DNA from: Candidatus Thorarchaeota archaeon
GTDB taxonomy: Archaea; Asgardarchaeota; Thorarchaeia; Thorarchaeales; Thorarchaeaceae
Assembly: GCA_029855935.1 (NCBI GenBank)
Contig: JAGSHN010000020.1
Coordinates: 88,471-152,470 of the forward strand
Reading direction: 5' to 3'
DNA: 64,000 nt
Shown piece by piece: positions 46,129 through 54,944 of the stretch. How positions within the stretch are numbered: position 1 is the first letter of the stretch; each line of letters starts with the position of its first letter. Both the position numbers and the translations under genes were made by a program. The notes beneath the pieces were generated by a model that was not told the DNA's origin, searched no databases, and worked only from the letters and a program-made list of their open reading frames with translations.

Positions 46129-46760
46129 TGTCTGTCCGTAGAGGCTAGCTGCAGGTCTATCCATCTTCGTACCATCTTTGTGACAAGGTCGCTGGCCGCC
46201 GCGATTATGACAGCGTCAGCGTCCTCTGCCAGGAGCGATGACGGATCAACACCAGAGCGGGCCATCCTCAGCAGGGATGGGAAGCACAGCAGCCCCAGGC
46301 CAACAAGGGCGTCCCGCGGCTCACTAGCACTCACATCGATTGATACACCAAGCTCATCAACAGGTGACGACTTGGAGTCAACATCCAGCAGGTCGCGAAT
46401 CGCCTCAGTGGCACCCGAGATGACAACGTCGACGTCCTCACAGTCGTCCGCAAGATAGACCTTGGTACCGTCAAAGACAACGGAGTATCTCTCACTGCTG
46501 TCCGTTGGATTGAAACAGATTGTGATGTCCTCGAAAGAGTTGCCAGCAGCGGTTATGTACTCCTGAATGTCCTCGTCAGAGAATCTAGCCTCACGGGCAC
46601 GGTCCAGACTCACGCTGAGTGCTGCTCTACATCCGTCAACCACGGGCCCAAGATACTCCAACAGCATGTAGCGGTCCTCCTCGATCTCATGGACCAGCTC
46701 CACAAGCACGGCCTCAAGCGTCTTCTTCTGTGACCCGCGGTCTGTCAATGTCCTCAGCAT
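46125..46760 (-). CDS. Cytosolic protein, possible SCP2-like lipid-binding fold
   Basis: 211 residues, no signal or membrane helix. A central stretch (EDITICFNPTDSSERYSVVFDGTKVYLADDCEDVDVVISGATEAIRDLLD) follows the strand and charge pattern of SCP2/sterol-carrier domains. Both flanks are helical and acidic. The SCP2 assignment is from pattern only. The frame opens at 46886, but a GGGGGAG site 2-3 nt before ATG 46760 and a TATA-like CCTATATACG upstream favour 46760. It overlaps the end of the deacetylase gene by 4 nt on the other strand. Confidence 0.6.
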   Translation of the reverse strand: MLRTLTDRGSQKKTLEAVLVELVHEIEEDRYMLLEYLGPVVDGCRAALSVSLDRAREARFSDEDIQEYITAAGNSFEDITICFNPTDSSERYSVVFDGTKVYLADDCEDVDVVISGATEAIRDLLDVDSKSSPVDELGVSIDVSASEPRDALVGLGLLCFPSLLRMARSGVDPSSLLAEDADAVIIAAASDLVTKMVRRWIDLQLASTDRH

Positions 46761-46872
46761 AGCTCCCCCATATCTACGTATATAGGGATGACGTTCACTC
46801 GCCTGTGTACTGTCCTCGCCATTGATGACGATAATACATAGTGAGAAAAGCAAGCTCAGAGAGTAGGGCCTG

Positions 46873-47664
46873 ATGACCATAGACATCTACACTCATCTTG
46901 AGAAGAGTTGCGACCGGATTGATGAGATGACAAGGCAAGGTCTGCCAGAGGCGGTAGACACGCTCATCTCTAGGATGGATGAGTTCGGCATAAGGCGCGC
47001 TGTTCTGAGTCCTCTCGGGACTGGTGTTCCTACGGAGTTGTACATGGAGGCTGCACGCCTGAGGCCAGACCGTCTGATGGCCGCATGCTCAGTCCCGCCC
47101 CGACCCATCCATGTGGCACGCGAGAAACTCAAGATGTTCGTCAGGGAGGGAGCCGTTGCCCTCACCCTTCACGAGAGTCTCTTCTGGCCAGAGGATCCCG
47201 CAGTGATGTCGATAGTGAACTGTGCAGTCAGACTCAACATACCAGTCTTTTTCGATTTCACGAACATAAACAACGGACAGCTTCGATTGATTGACAGCCT
47301 CACGGTGACGTTTCCAGAGGGCCGATTCGTGCTGCTTCATATGGGTGGATTGTTCGGCTTCCCACGCGTCACCTCCCTCCTAGGACGTGAAAACCTGTGG
47401 TTCGAGGTCTCATCCACTCTAGTCAGACTCGTCGAGAGCCCACTCCGGGTGTTCCTCGACGCAGTCTCGCAGGACATCGGCATCGGAAGGCTCGTCTTCG
47501 GCTCAGAACACAACTCCGACTATGAACACCTGCTGGCGGCACTCAACACGCTGGACCTGAATGTCGAGACACAACAGATGATCCTTGAGAAGAATGCGTT
47601 CAGGATTCTGGGCCCGAGTAGTGACTCGGAGGGGCCGGAGGTTCGGTCCAGTGGTCCAAATTGA
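46873..47664 (+). CDS. Amidohydrolase-2-like TIM-barrel protein with altered metal site
   Basis: 263 residues with the amidohydrolase_2 order: the N-terminal strand MTIDIYTHLE, a long middle with FDFTNIN, VLLHMGGLFGFPR (His ligand strand) and LVFGSEHNSDY near the end, followed by EKNAFRILG. In typical members the first strand carries H-x-H; here the first His is Tyr (IYTHL), and the usual FGSD is FGSE. A normal zinc site is doubtful, so it may bind a different metal or have lost activity. It lies divergent from the gene at 46760. Confidence 0.7.
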   Translation: MTIDIYTHLEKSCDRIDEMTRQGLPEAVDTLISRMDEFGIRRAVLSPLGTGVPTELYMEAARLRPDRLMAACSVPPRPIHVAREKLKMFVREGAVALTLHESLFWPEDPAVMSIVNCAVRLNIPVFFDFTNINNGQLRLIDSLTVTFPEGRFVLLHMGGLFGFPRVTSLLGRENLWFEVSSTLVRLVESPLRVFLDAVSQDIGIGRLVFGSEHNSDYEHLLAALNTLDLNVETQQMILEKNAFRILGPSSDSEGPEVRSSGPN

Positions 47665-47767
47665 CCGAGCTGCTGACTCTGTACCTGAAGGACACCTCTC
47701 GCAAAGAGCCAATGCGGAGAGAGCGCCTATGCCGACAAGGTGGGTTGACGGACCTGCAAGCCCACCC

Positions 47768-48085
47768 TCAGCCCCTCCCGGTCATTAGGGCCTCGCAGAC
47801 AAGTTGCTGCACCTCATCGATGGTGGGCACACCCACAATTCTTCGACAACCAGCCTCGACTGTTGGTATGGCCGCTAGGTCAGACGGAATCAAGGCCGAG
47901 TCGTCCCCTGAACCAATGTCAATCACCTGAACGACACGGTCTACGTCGCTCAAGTCGTCCGTGGCTCGATTGACCACCTCAATTGCCTCGTCGCAGAAGA
48001 CGCATTCACTGCTCGTGTACACCCTCACCACGATTGAGGGGACATTCCTTGGTCTATCCTCATTCTGCGGGGCTGTCTTGCACAA
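47768..48085 (-). CDS. Thioredoxin/glutaredoxin-like small protein (CVFC)
   Basis: 105 residues. The redox motif CVFC lies near residue 27-33 (VYTSSECVFCDEAI), after a strand, and a cis-proline-like AIPTVEAG follows at about residue 73. VVRVYT to PTV is the thioredoxin-fold order. Likely a cytosolic thiol-disulfide exchanger. ATG 48085 is used; the start may lie at a later Val codon. It neighbours a PRC-barrel gene on the same strand. Confidence 0.75.
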   Translation of the reverse strand: MCKTAPQNEDRPRNVPSIVVRVYTSSECVFCDEAIEVVNRATDDLSDVDRVVQVIDIGSGDDSALIPSDLAAIPTVEAGCRRIVGVPTIDEVQQLVCEALMTGRG

Positions 48086-48168
48086 GGGAGATCACCAGGT
48101 TTGGTGTATCAGAGTAGATGGACCCCGGCATTCGAGACCATACCGACGACTACCGTCTGCGACACGTC

Positions 48169-48402
48169 TCACTCTGCGAACACCGGCGGCCTCAGCCGGA
48201 CCTGTTCCCCTACACGATCGATAGCACGGAGTGGAATGGCCTCCCAGATCGGAACGCGAGATGCCGGTCCGTTACGTTCCACAATCACAAGGGGCCCCTC
48301 TTGGTCATCGAACCAGACACGTCTTATCGTCCCGAGGGGATACCCCCTGAAGTCGCACACGATCTTGTCCTTCAGCAGATGCCTGATCTTGTCAGAGTTC
48401 AT
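48169..48402 (-). CDS. Small PRC-barrel domain protein
   Basis: 77 residues forming one PRC-barrel: DFRGYPLGTIRRVWFDDQEGPLVIVERNG, then IPLRAIDRVGEQVRLRPP. In archaea short PRC-barrel proteins are common and some are linked to cell division or RNA metabolism; the role here is unknown. ATG 48402 follows GAGAGA. It lies upstream of the thioredoxin-like gene on the same strand, 83 nt away. Confidence 0.75.
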   Translation of the reverse strand: MNSDKIRHLLKDKIVCDFRGYPLGTIRRVWFDDQEGPLVIVERNGPASRVPIWEAIPLRAIDRVGEQVRLRPPVFAE

Positions 48403-48570
48403 CTCTCTTCAGCACAGCGTAGCAGACAGCGCCTAAGAGGCTGAGTACAATCCCTGCATATCGGGGGTAACATTTGGTCACAAATGCTCAAGCCCGCGCA
48501 GACAGACCCTCCACGGTCAATCTCGCCCGTGTGCCAATGACAGTGAAGGCCCGCACAGTCGATTGGCCTC

Positions 48571-49092
48571 TCAGACAGAGGAGAGAATGACCAGCAGGAG
48601 GTTCATCAGCATCGGAAAGAGAAACCAGACGACATAGTTCCCCGGTGGCGCAGTGAATCTGTCAAGCCCGCGTGGCAGGAAGCTGAAGTAGCCATTCCGC
48701 ACTGGTTGCCACACCCAGAACCCCGAGATCCGGCTGAAGAGAGGTTCTACGACTGCAAGGTCTCCGATGAGGGCGAGCATCCCGGCGGAGACTGCAGCCA
48801 CAATCTCGTTCGTCACCACCAGAAGGCTGAGTATCATTGAGACCTGCACGACCGAGACCCACATGAACGGAATCCACAGGGCGACCCTCCCGACCAGTAT
48901 GCCGTTCTTCTCAGTGTATACGTAGTAACCCTCACCTGAGACACGGTGTTCTCCCGCAGCGGCAATGACGAGCGTGGCGACCACCTGAACTGCCACTGCT
49001 GGCCCATATCCTGTCCAGAGTACATAGCTCGCCGCGGACGCCAGCACTATGTTGAACAGTGTCAGACCAAGCCCAATGACCCGTGACATCAC
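48571..49092 (-). CDS. Membrane protein, carotenoid-biosynthesis (DUF422)-like end
   Basis: 173 residues with about five hydrophobic helices. The C-terminal region GFWVWQPVRNGYFSF ... PPGNYVVWFLFPMLMNLL resembles the W-x-W and N-x-x-W features of DUF422/CruF-like carotenoid proteins. This is weak, so treat it as a hint. It begins overlapping the HTH gene by 4 nt (ATGA) and is co-transcribed with it. The 168-nt gap downstream has no gene. Confidence 0.6.
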   Translation of the reverse strand: MMSRVIGLGLTLFNIVLASAASYVLWTGYGPAVAVQVVATLVIAAAGEHRVSGEGYYVYTEKNGILVGRVALWIPFMWVSVVQVSMILSLLVVTNEIVAAVSAGMLALIGDLAVVEPLFSRISGFWVWQPVRNGYFSFLPRGLDRFTAPPGNYVVWFLFPMLMNLLLVILSSV

Positions 49093-49397
49093 TCCTCCCT
49101 CGCACGGCCCATTCTTCTCCTAAGTGAGGAGAATAGACGTCGAGCCCGCTCCGTTCGCTCCCTGAGCTGGATCACGTAGCTCCTCCCCTGCCGCACCCTC
49201 GCTATCTCGACATCTTTGAGAACGTCCTGTATTCGGAGAACTACGTCAAGGACCTTGGTCACAGTCCTGCGGTCCAGACCCGTTGCCCGCGCCAGTCCCG
49301 ACACGGATGTGGAGGGCACTCTCTGGAGAGTCTCAAGTACTCTGCTAATTGCGTCAGGTAGTCCAACGCGCGGAGGATTTGAGATCAGGTCTGGCAT
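49089..49397 (-). CDS. Small winged-helix regulator
   Basis: 102 residues with a helix-turn-helix at about 28-55 (TSVSGLARATGLDRRTVTKVLDVVLRIQDVL) and a basic, arginine-rich tail. Two matching inverted repeats lie just upstream of its TATA box, so it probably controls itself. It heads a two-gene operon with the membrane protein, overlapping by 4 nt. The predicted start point (about 49404) leaves only a few nucleotides of leader before ATG 49397. Confidence 0.8.
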   Translation of the reverse strand: MPDLISNPPRVGLPDAISRVLETLQRVPSTSVSGLARATGLDRRTVTKVLDVVLRIQDVLKDVEIARVRQGRSYVIQLRERTERARRLFSSLRRRMGRAREE

Positions 49398-49426
49398 TCT
49401 TCCCGACCATACGATGGTCTTGTATC

Positions 49427-49434
49427 TATTTATA
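49427..49434 (-). promoter_or_regulatory. TATA box of the winged-helix gene
   Basis: TATAAATA on the minus strand, centred about 33 nt ahead of ATG 49397. The predicted RNA start is near 49404. Confidence 0.6.
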
Positions 49435-49476
49435 CATTATTATGTACACACTAGAACGTATACATTGTTATGTACA
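49433..49476. promoter_or_regulatory. Two operator-like inverted repeats TACAT-N4-ATGTA
   Basis: TACATTATTATGTACA at 49433-49448 and TACATTGTTATGTACA at 49461-49476 are near-identical, and each is a TACAT/ATGTA inverted repeat with a 4-nt spacer. The centres are 28 bp apart. The first abuts the TATA box of the winged-helix gene. A dimeric regulator, most simply the adjacent gene product, could sit on both. Confidence 0.6.
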
Positions 49477-49540
49477 AGACCTCGCGACCAACGGAGCCCC
49501 ACGGGTATTGCACACGCAGAGCAGGTGCTGACCCTTGAGG

Positions 49541-50131
49541 TCACGTAGAGTCCTGATAGGACTCCTCTTCGTCATAACCCCATCTCACGACAACGGGTTC
49601 ATCGCTGGTGATGAGTGACCCACTGACAAAGTAGCCAGAGATCATCATGACAAGGCCAGCTATGTTCAGCGCAAGTCCTGTGCCGATGTATCGGACCTTG
49701 TCGGAGAGCTGCTCATAAGACACATCCACCCACGAGACGCCGTCAATCCTGTCGATGTAGATGGTGTAGGGTCCTGGAGAGAGTTCGACGACCTGCCGCT
49801 GGAGATACTTGCGCGGGTTTGTTCCTGGTATGAGATCGTTCTCGGTCATTGACATATTGAGGACACGTACCTCGGATGTGTAGTTGTTCACAATCCTGAA
49901 GTCGACGTGAATGATGGAGGCATTCTCGGCCTTGGCAGTGACTGATATCTCCATCCGGGGATAGTAGTCGGGATTGTCGTAGATGACGAAAGGATAGGCG
50001 TCACCAGCGCTGGCGATGAAGCCAGTATAGTGGTAGGGCGCAGAAACAATGATGGCACCACCCAGCAGCAGGATTGCCGCCCCGCCAAAGTAGAGGAACA
50101 CCTTGAGATAGAAAGCACGGGTACGTCCCAC
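49541..50131 (-). CDS. Membrane protein with extracytoplasmic domain
   Basis: 196 residues, unrecognised. An N-terminal helix (VFLYFGGAAILLLGGAIIV), an extracytoplasmic domain of about 110 residues with several N-x-S/T sites (ENASI, NMSMT), a second helix (IGTGLALNIAGLVMMISGYFV) and an acidic cytosolic tail. It follows the divergent operator region but has its own transcript. Start ATG 50131. Confidence 0.6.
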   Translation of the reverse strand: MGRTRAFYLKVFLYFGGAAILLLGGAIIVSAPYHYTGFIASAGDAYPFVIYDNPDYYPRMEISVTAKAENASIIHVDFRIVNNYTSEVRVLNMSMTENDLIPGTNPRKYLQRQVVELSPGPYTIYIDRIDGVSWVDVSYEQLSDKVRYIGTGLALNIAGLVMMISGYFVSGSLITSDEPVVVRWGYDEEESYQDST

Positions 50132-50500
50132 GTGGTCACACCGGGGTCGCTCGTCTCAACGAACAATATAGGTCTGTCGGACCGCGTCTGCGTGCGCGAG
50201 CATGGCCGCCCTGGACTTCTGTTCCGAGAACGTGTTGACAATTCCACAAGGTATGCCAGCCATCCTCACAGTGCAACTTTGAGGTAACGCTTCGTATAGA
50301 GGGGTGCACACTTTCTCCCTCACGCTCTACCTCTTCTGCGAGAGCTACTCGGCTCGACAAACGAATCCGTGGCCAGAGCATCACTAGTTGGGCTCGATTT
50401 CCAGTTGGCCTCCCGGATCGGCAGTCTTGCGGTTCATTTAATTTGAACCCTTGGACAAGCAAGAACCAGAGGCCCAACAGCATCTTGTGGCGGATTCGGC
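50132..50500. other. Intergenic stretch with no gene recognised
   Basis: About 370 bases between two divergent genes. Open frames here are short, compositionally odd and lack ribosome sites. Its only clear feature is a palindrome at 50431-50449 close to the methyltransferase gene. Confidence 0.5.
50431..50449 (+). promoter_or_regulatory. Palindrome GGTTCA-N7-TGAACC around a TATA-like core
   Basis: GGTTCA and TGAACC flank the AT-rich spacer TTTAATT, about 52-70 nt before ATG 50501. The core could be the TATA box, with the arms as operator halves. Confidence 0.45.
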
Positions 50501-51853
50501 ATGAGAGCTCAAATTACGATAGGACTTGTTCTCATCATAGTCGCAACTGTCGTTCTCCTAGTGTTTGGGGGGATTGGCATAGTAGTGTCCGTTGCTCCTG
50601 CGGTTCTTGCCATCATTGCAGTGGGGGAGGCCCTGCTTAGCTTCGGTTCCTATGTGAGAAAAGCGGGAAAATCAGTACGGGACACACTGGAGCCCTTCCT
50701 TGAGAGGAAGCACCTAGAAAAGGACCTTGAGAACCTCGATGATGCCGACGAGAGAGTCTTGGGACTCGTTCCTAGTATATACGTTGCTGATTCGAGGCGA
50801 ATGTACGAGTCGGCAGAGTACTATGTACGGAAAGAATACGAGCAATATGGCAAGCTTCTGAAAAAATTGAACAGTACAAAATGGAGGCGGGTAGTCTTCT
50901 CAAAGACTATGGTTAGGCCGTGTCTTAGCATATATGTAGACGAGGACCTGAGGTGGATCGAGTATGTGCCGAGAGATGATGGCCATTCGAAGCTGAGAGT
51001 TGAGAACCCTGTCCTTTTGAAGCCCTGCACCTGTACCATCCCTCCGGAGTACCAGAATGGCTATCCGTGCCCGATGCACTCGAGAGAGAATGGAGACATA
51101 GTTTACAGTCTGATGAATACCTGTCTGTATGAAGTGCACTACGGTGGGGTTGTAGTCTACAGGAAAAAGCTTCCCAGTCTGTGGCCGACTTCCATAGACA
51201 CTCTGCACTTTGCCAAGGTCATCAGGGACAACAAGGTTCGGTTTCACGGAGTGAGAAGCGTCTTGGAGGTGGGGTCTGGAACAGGCTTCTTGGGGATCTA
51301 CTTCGCAAAAGAAGTAAACGGTGTCAGGGAACTTACATTTGTGGACCTCTTTCTCACACCTCTCTATGCATCTATCTTTAACTTCTACCGGAACCATGGC
51401 AGGAAAGATATGAGCGCCGTTGCCGTTCTCTCGAATGGGCTGCAGAACGTAGAGAAGGGTGCAAGGTTCGATCTTGTGATATGCAATCCGCCCTATCTGC
51501 CATTGCTCGGGGTTCGAAGCATAGCCAGCCTAAATGCGGTGTCCGGAACATACCTACTTGAGGACGTAATCAAGAACAGCTATAGGTACGCTAGCAAGTT
51601 GCTCTTTGCATACTCATCCATCGCTACACCTGAAGTAGAACAAGCCACAGAACAACTGAAGAAACATGTCGAGGGGATCCGGACAACGTGTCTTGCAGAA
51701 CATTGGGTTCCCTTCAGGGTCACACACGCCTTTGCGAAAGAAGGATATGTGAACAGACTTGTAGAAGAGAGAGGAGAATACATGAGGGTCGCCGATGCCA
51801 GCACTCCGTTCAGACTGTGGCACAAGATCTACTACGTTCTCGTCAACTTCTGA
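50501..51853 (+). CDS. Membrane-anchored class I methyltransferase (NPPY type)
   Basis: 450 residues. Two hydrophobic helices (residues about 5-50) tether it to the membrane. A middle region has several cysteines and histidines (PCTCTIPPEYQNGYPCPMH), possibly a metal knuckle. Residues about 250-420 are a Rossmann-type SAM domain: VLEVGSGTGFLGIYFAKE (motif I) and DLVICNPPYLP (motif IV). NPPY is found in N6-adenine, N5-glutamine and rRNA methyltransferases. The gene is visibly lower in GC than its neighbours (two sampled lines about 43-45%, against about 60% in the purine genes), so it may have been acquired. A palindrome lies over its likely TATA. Confidence 0.75.
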   Translation: MRAQITIGLVLIIVATVVLLVFGGIGIVVSVAPAVLAIIAVGEALLSFGSYVRKAGKSVRDTLEPFLERKHLEKDLENLDDADERVLGLVPSIYVADSRRMYESAEYYVRKEYEQYGKLLKKLNSTKWRRVVFSKTMVRPCLSIYVDEDLRWIEYVPRDDGHSKLRVENPVLLKPCTCTIPPEYQNGYPCPMHSRENGDIVYSLMNTCLYEVHYGGVVVYRKKLPSLWPTSIDTLHFAKVIRDNKVRFHGVRSVLEVGSGTGFLGIYFAKEVNGVRELTFVDLFLTPLYASIFNFYRNHGRKDMSAVAVLSNGLQNVEKGARFDLVICNPPYLPLLGVRSIASLNAVSGTYLLEDVIKNSYRYASKLLFAYSSIATPEVEQATEQLKKHVEGIRTTCLAEHWVPFRVTHAFAKEGYVNRLVEERGEYMRVADASTPFRLWHKIYYVLVNF

Positions 51854-52280
51854 TTGTGTACGGAACCTTCCACGAATCTAGTAATAGGACACCGGCCCGG
51901 TATCTGAGCGCAGTCGTTTCTGAGTCACCACATCTAGGGTTTCACCAACGTAGACCCTTGATTCCTTTCCCTGGGCTCTTTGTGTTGGAAGGGTCACCCG
52001 TGGGCCTAGCGAAGCTAGTGAGATGTTCGTGCGCCGGTTGCAGAGTTCGGCGTGAATTCGAGCTGCACTTCAGCCCCCGGCAGTAGTCCAACGCGTTGCG
52101 TAACCAGACAGGTACCACATAGGCGAAGACCTCTGGGTGTGAGTTGGAAACGAAAGTCTGATGAGCGTACGAATCAGAACTGTTCACTGATTCAAAGACG
52201 GGTCCCAGGGAGCCTGCTTCCTCGTTGTCTGTGTTGAGTCGTAGTGGGCCCGAAGCAGTTCCCGAGTGAGAGGCAGGACG
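51854..52280. other. Intergenic stretch, no gene recognised
   Basis: About 430 bases between the methyltransferase and the PPDK-like gene, which converge here. I see no ribosome site with a believable open frame, no repeat and no tRNA. Confidence 0.5.
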
Positions 52281-54944
52281 CTACTTGCCACTGCGGCTAC
52301 ACTCAAGACCAAGAGACGCCTTTGCGGCAAGCACAATTCCTACGGGGACCATCTTCCCGGTCACCGACATGTAATCTATTCCCGCCCGGATACACTTCTT
52401 GATTGATTCACAATCAATAGACTGCTCCCCAGCTAGACCTATTTCAAACTGAGGACGTTGACGCCTGAGTTTCCTAATTGCTGATTCAAGGAACTCGACC
52501 ACTGTGTTCTCCAGAGATCTGAACGGATTCTGCGGCAATATGCCCAGATCGACATACTTGTCGAGAAAGAACTTCTCAGAGTCCTCTCTGCCCATCCCCA
52601 AGAAAAGCTGAGTGAGGTCGTTTGTGCCTATGACCAAGAAGTCCGATAGCCGCGCAATTCCATCCATGTTTACTACTGCAGCAGGCGTTTCGATGACGAC
52701 ACCAATTGGGATTCGGTATCTAGTACCATTCTCCTGTTCGTATCGTACTATTTCCTGTTCTATGATCCTTCGTACGTAGTCCACCTCAGCACTGTTTATG
52801 ACATCGGGAATCAGAATTCTGACCACGGGGTTTGAGTTCGTGTTCTTCCCGCTTCCATCGAGCGCGCTCAGAAGCGACCTTACTTGAACAGCGTATAGCT
52901 CGGGATGAACCACGGCAAGGCGTGTCCCCCTGAGACCCAGCATAGGGTTTCTGCTGCTGTGTTCTGACACCTTTCGCAACAACCTCTCCAACTTGTGCGT
53001 GTCGCGACCTTCACTCCGCGCTTCATAGTAGTCCCTTAGTGCGTGCTCAGGATCTGGCAGGAACTCGTGTAATGGAGGATCGATGAGCTTGAAAGTCACT
53101 ATGCCAGTTCTAAGCTCACCTATGAAACGCAAGAAGAATTCCCGCTGCATTCCAAAGAGAGCCGACAGCGCCTGTCTCCGTTCCCCTTCATCCTCCGCCA
53201 GGACATACTCCCGAATTGCCTCTCTGATCTCCGTCCTTGCGTTTATCCTGTCGATTCCCCACGCAATGACCTCCTTCAACTCGTGAGGTGATTCCACGTT
53301 CGCCCTGACGCCTATGCGGTCTGAGCAGTTCCGCGCTATTGCTGCTATCTCATACATCTCTCTCGGAATCTTGGCAGTCTCCTTCTCCAGCCGGCCTACG
53401 AAAACCTCTCCTGACAGGCCATCAATAGTCACAACGTCATCCGCCCGAACCGAACACTCACTAAAATGCAGTTTCTGAGAGATCGTATCTACCACCACTC
53501 CCTTTGAAGGTCCGAGTATGACTGCAGGTTTTCCCATAGACCTAGCTATGATTACGGAATGACTCGTAGTTCCACCCCTAGCGACTATCAACCCCTCTGA
53601 TAGTCTCACGCGTTCCACATCAGCCGGTTTCAGTTCGTCGAAGACGACTATCATCCCAGAAACATCATCTGGTTCTATCCTCTCCAGAGGGCGAACGAAC
53701 CTCAATGGTCCCGCTCCCACCCCTGGAGAGACGCCCATGCCTACGGCAACCAGCCGCCCCTCGTTCAGAGCAACCTGCCTGTCCTCCGCCCTCACCCGAG
53801 GAAACGCAAGTCTTCTCAGAGAAGAAGGATCTATCCTCGCGATGAGTTCCTTGGTATCAACCACACCCTCACGATAGAGAGAATACAAGCTTCGAACCGA
53901 TGCCTGCGGCGTCATCTCCACGGCTCTGACCTGAAGTATCCACAGCTTCCCGCTCTCCACGGTGAACTCGATATCAACTGGATGCCCAAGACGCTTTTCT
54001 AGCCTGTCAACGACATCGACTAGTCTCTTGTAGACGCCGGGCACCCGCTTACTCAGATCGCCTATAGGCTGTGAGACTGCTCTACCCTGAACGACCTCGT
54101 CGCACTGACAAGAAATAGCGAAGTCCCCCACAATCTTTCTCTCTCCGCTATTGGGATCCCTGGAGAACACGACACCGGAGAGCGAGTCTTGATCGCGATT
54201 ACCAAGAACCATCCTCATTACCATGACGGCCGCGCAGGCCTTGTGCTCCAATCCGCGTTCGGTCCGGTATCTCGTCGCTTCAGGAAACATCCAGGACCGG
54301 AGTGCCGCTAATATCGAGACACGTAGTTGTTCGTACGCGTCATCAAATATCCCTTCAAGCTCGAACTGTCGGAAAGCCCTCCTCAGTCTCTCGATAGTCG
54401 ATTTCATTCTTTTGGGAAGAGGTGTCTTGATGTCGTCGCACCCCTCAAGCGAAGTGTAGTCCCTCAAGACTTGGACCAGCTCTTCCCGCATATCTCCGGG
54501 TAGAGAGTGAACAAGAGTCAGAAGGAACTTGATGAATAACTGCCACGTCAGGTCATTGCCGTATGCACTGCGAAACCAATGTAGATTCTTGCTCGTGATA
54601 CCGACGTTGAGAACTGTCGATAGTATTCCAGGCATTGTTTCAGGAGGCGAAGTTCGGACCGAAACCAACAGCGGATTCGAGACATCATTGAACTTGGCTT
54701 CAGCCTCAGATTCCAGACTCCGAATAGAGTCAACGACTTTGCCCCAGACTGCATCTAGGTAGTCCGGATCGTCAAGTATTCTCCTACATAGATTCGTGCT
54801 CAGGACAAAGCCGGGCGGCACCGCTATCCCCATTGCCAAAGCGGTACCGAGATTTGAAGCCTTAACACCGAAGAGATATCTCTCACGGACGGACAGCTCG
54901 TTGAGGCTCACGATATCCCTCATCGACATTACGACATTACCCAC
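52281..54944 (-). CDS. Pyruvate phosphate dikinase-like protein lacking the catalytic cysteine
   Basis: 887 residues with the PPDK domain order: N-terminal ATP-grasp (GVKASNLGTALAMGIAVPPGF, SVRTSPPETMPG, GVVFSRDPNSGE, HPVDIEFTVESGKLWILQVR), swivelling domain with the phospho-histidine in GGTTSHSVIIARS (H462), and PEP-binding TIM barrel (NPMLGLRGTRLAV, IGVVIETPAAV, IGTNDLTQLFLG). The conserved CGE near the end, whose cysteine protonates enolpyruvate, reads AGE (A838), and the following CSP-type segment is SVTGKMVP. The usual NAQGEDVV in the first part is SCQCDEVVQG. PEP synthesis as normal is therefore doubtful; a different phosphotransfer role is possible. Start GTG 54944; ATGs follow at 54929 and 54923. 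Confidence 0.85.
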   Translation of the reverse strand: MGNVVMSMRDIVSLNELSVRERYLFGVKASNLGTALAMGIAVPPGFVLSTNLCRRILDDPDYLDAVWGKVVDSIRSLESEAEAKFNDVSNPLLVSVRTSPPETMPGILSTVLNVGITSKNLHWFRSAYGNDLTWQLFIKFLLTLVHSLPGDMREELVQVLRDYTSLEGCDDIKTPLPKRMKSTIERLRRAFRQFELEGIFDDAYEQLRVSILAALRSWMFPEATRYRTERGLEHKACAAVMVMRMVLGNRDQDSLSGVVFSRDPNSGERKIVGDFAISCQCDEVVQGRAVSQPIGDLSKRVPGVYKRLVDVVDRLEKRLGHPVDIEFTVESGKLWILQVRAVEMTPQASVRSLYSLYREGVVDTKELIARIDPSSLRRLAFPRVRAEDRQVALNEGRLVAVGMGVSPGVGAGPLRFVRPLERIEPDDVSGMIVVFDELKPADVERVRLSEGLIVARGGTTSHSVIIARSMGKPAVILGPSKGVVVDTISQKLHFSECSVRADDVVTIDGLSGEVFVGRLEKETAKIPREMYEIAAIARNCSDRIGVRANVESPHELKEVIAWGIDRINARTEIREAIREYVLAEDEGERRQALSALFGMQREFFLRFIGELRTGIVTFKLIDPPLHEFLPDPEHALRDYYEARSEGRDTHKLERLLRKVSEHSSRNPMLGLRGTRLAVVHPELYAVQVRSLLSALDGSGKNTNSNPVVRILIPDVINSAEVDYVRRIIEQEIVRYEQENGTRYRIPIGVVIETPAAVVNMDGIARLSDFLVIGTNDLTQLFLGMGREDSEKFFLDKYVDLGILPQNPFRSLENTVVEFLESAIRKLRRQRPQFEIGLAGEQSIDCESIKKCIRAGIDYMSVTGKMVPVGIVLAAKASLGLECSRSGK

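Noticed and set aside
50431..50449. GGTTCA...TGAACC as a tRNA T-arm
   Set aside because: No acceptor or anticodon arm can be formed around it; it is better read as a palindromic promoter element.
50136..50483. Minus-strand frame in the gap before the methyltransferase
   Set aside because: No ribosome site and a composition unlike the neighbouring genes.
51688..52086. Open frame bridging the methyltransferase end and the gap
   Set aside because: It starts inside the methyltransferase in another frame, and has no ribosome site or motif.
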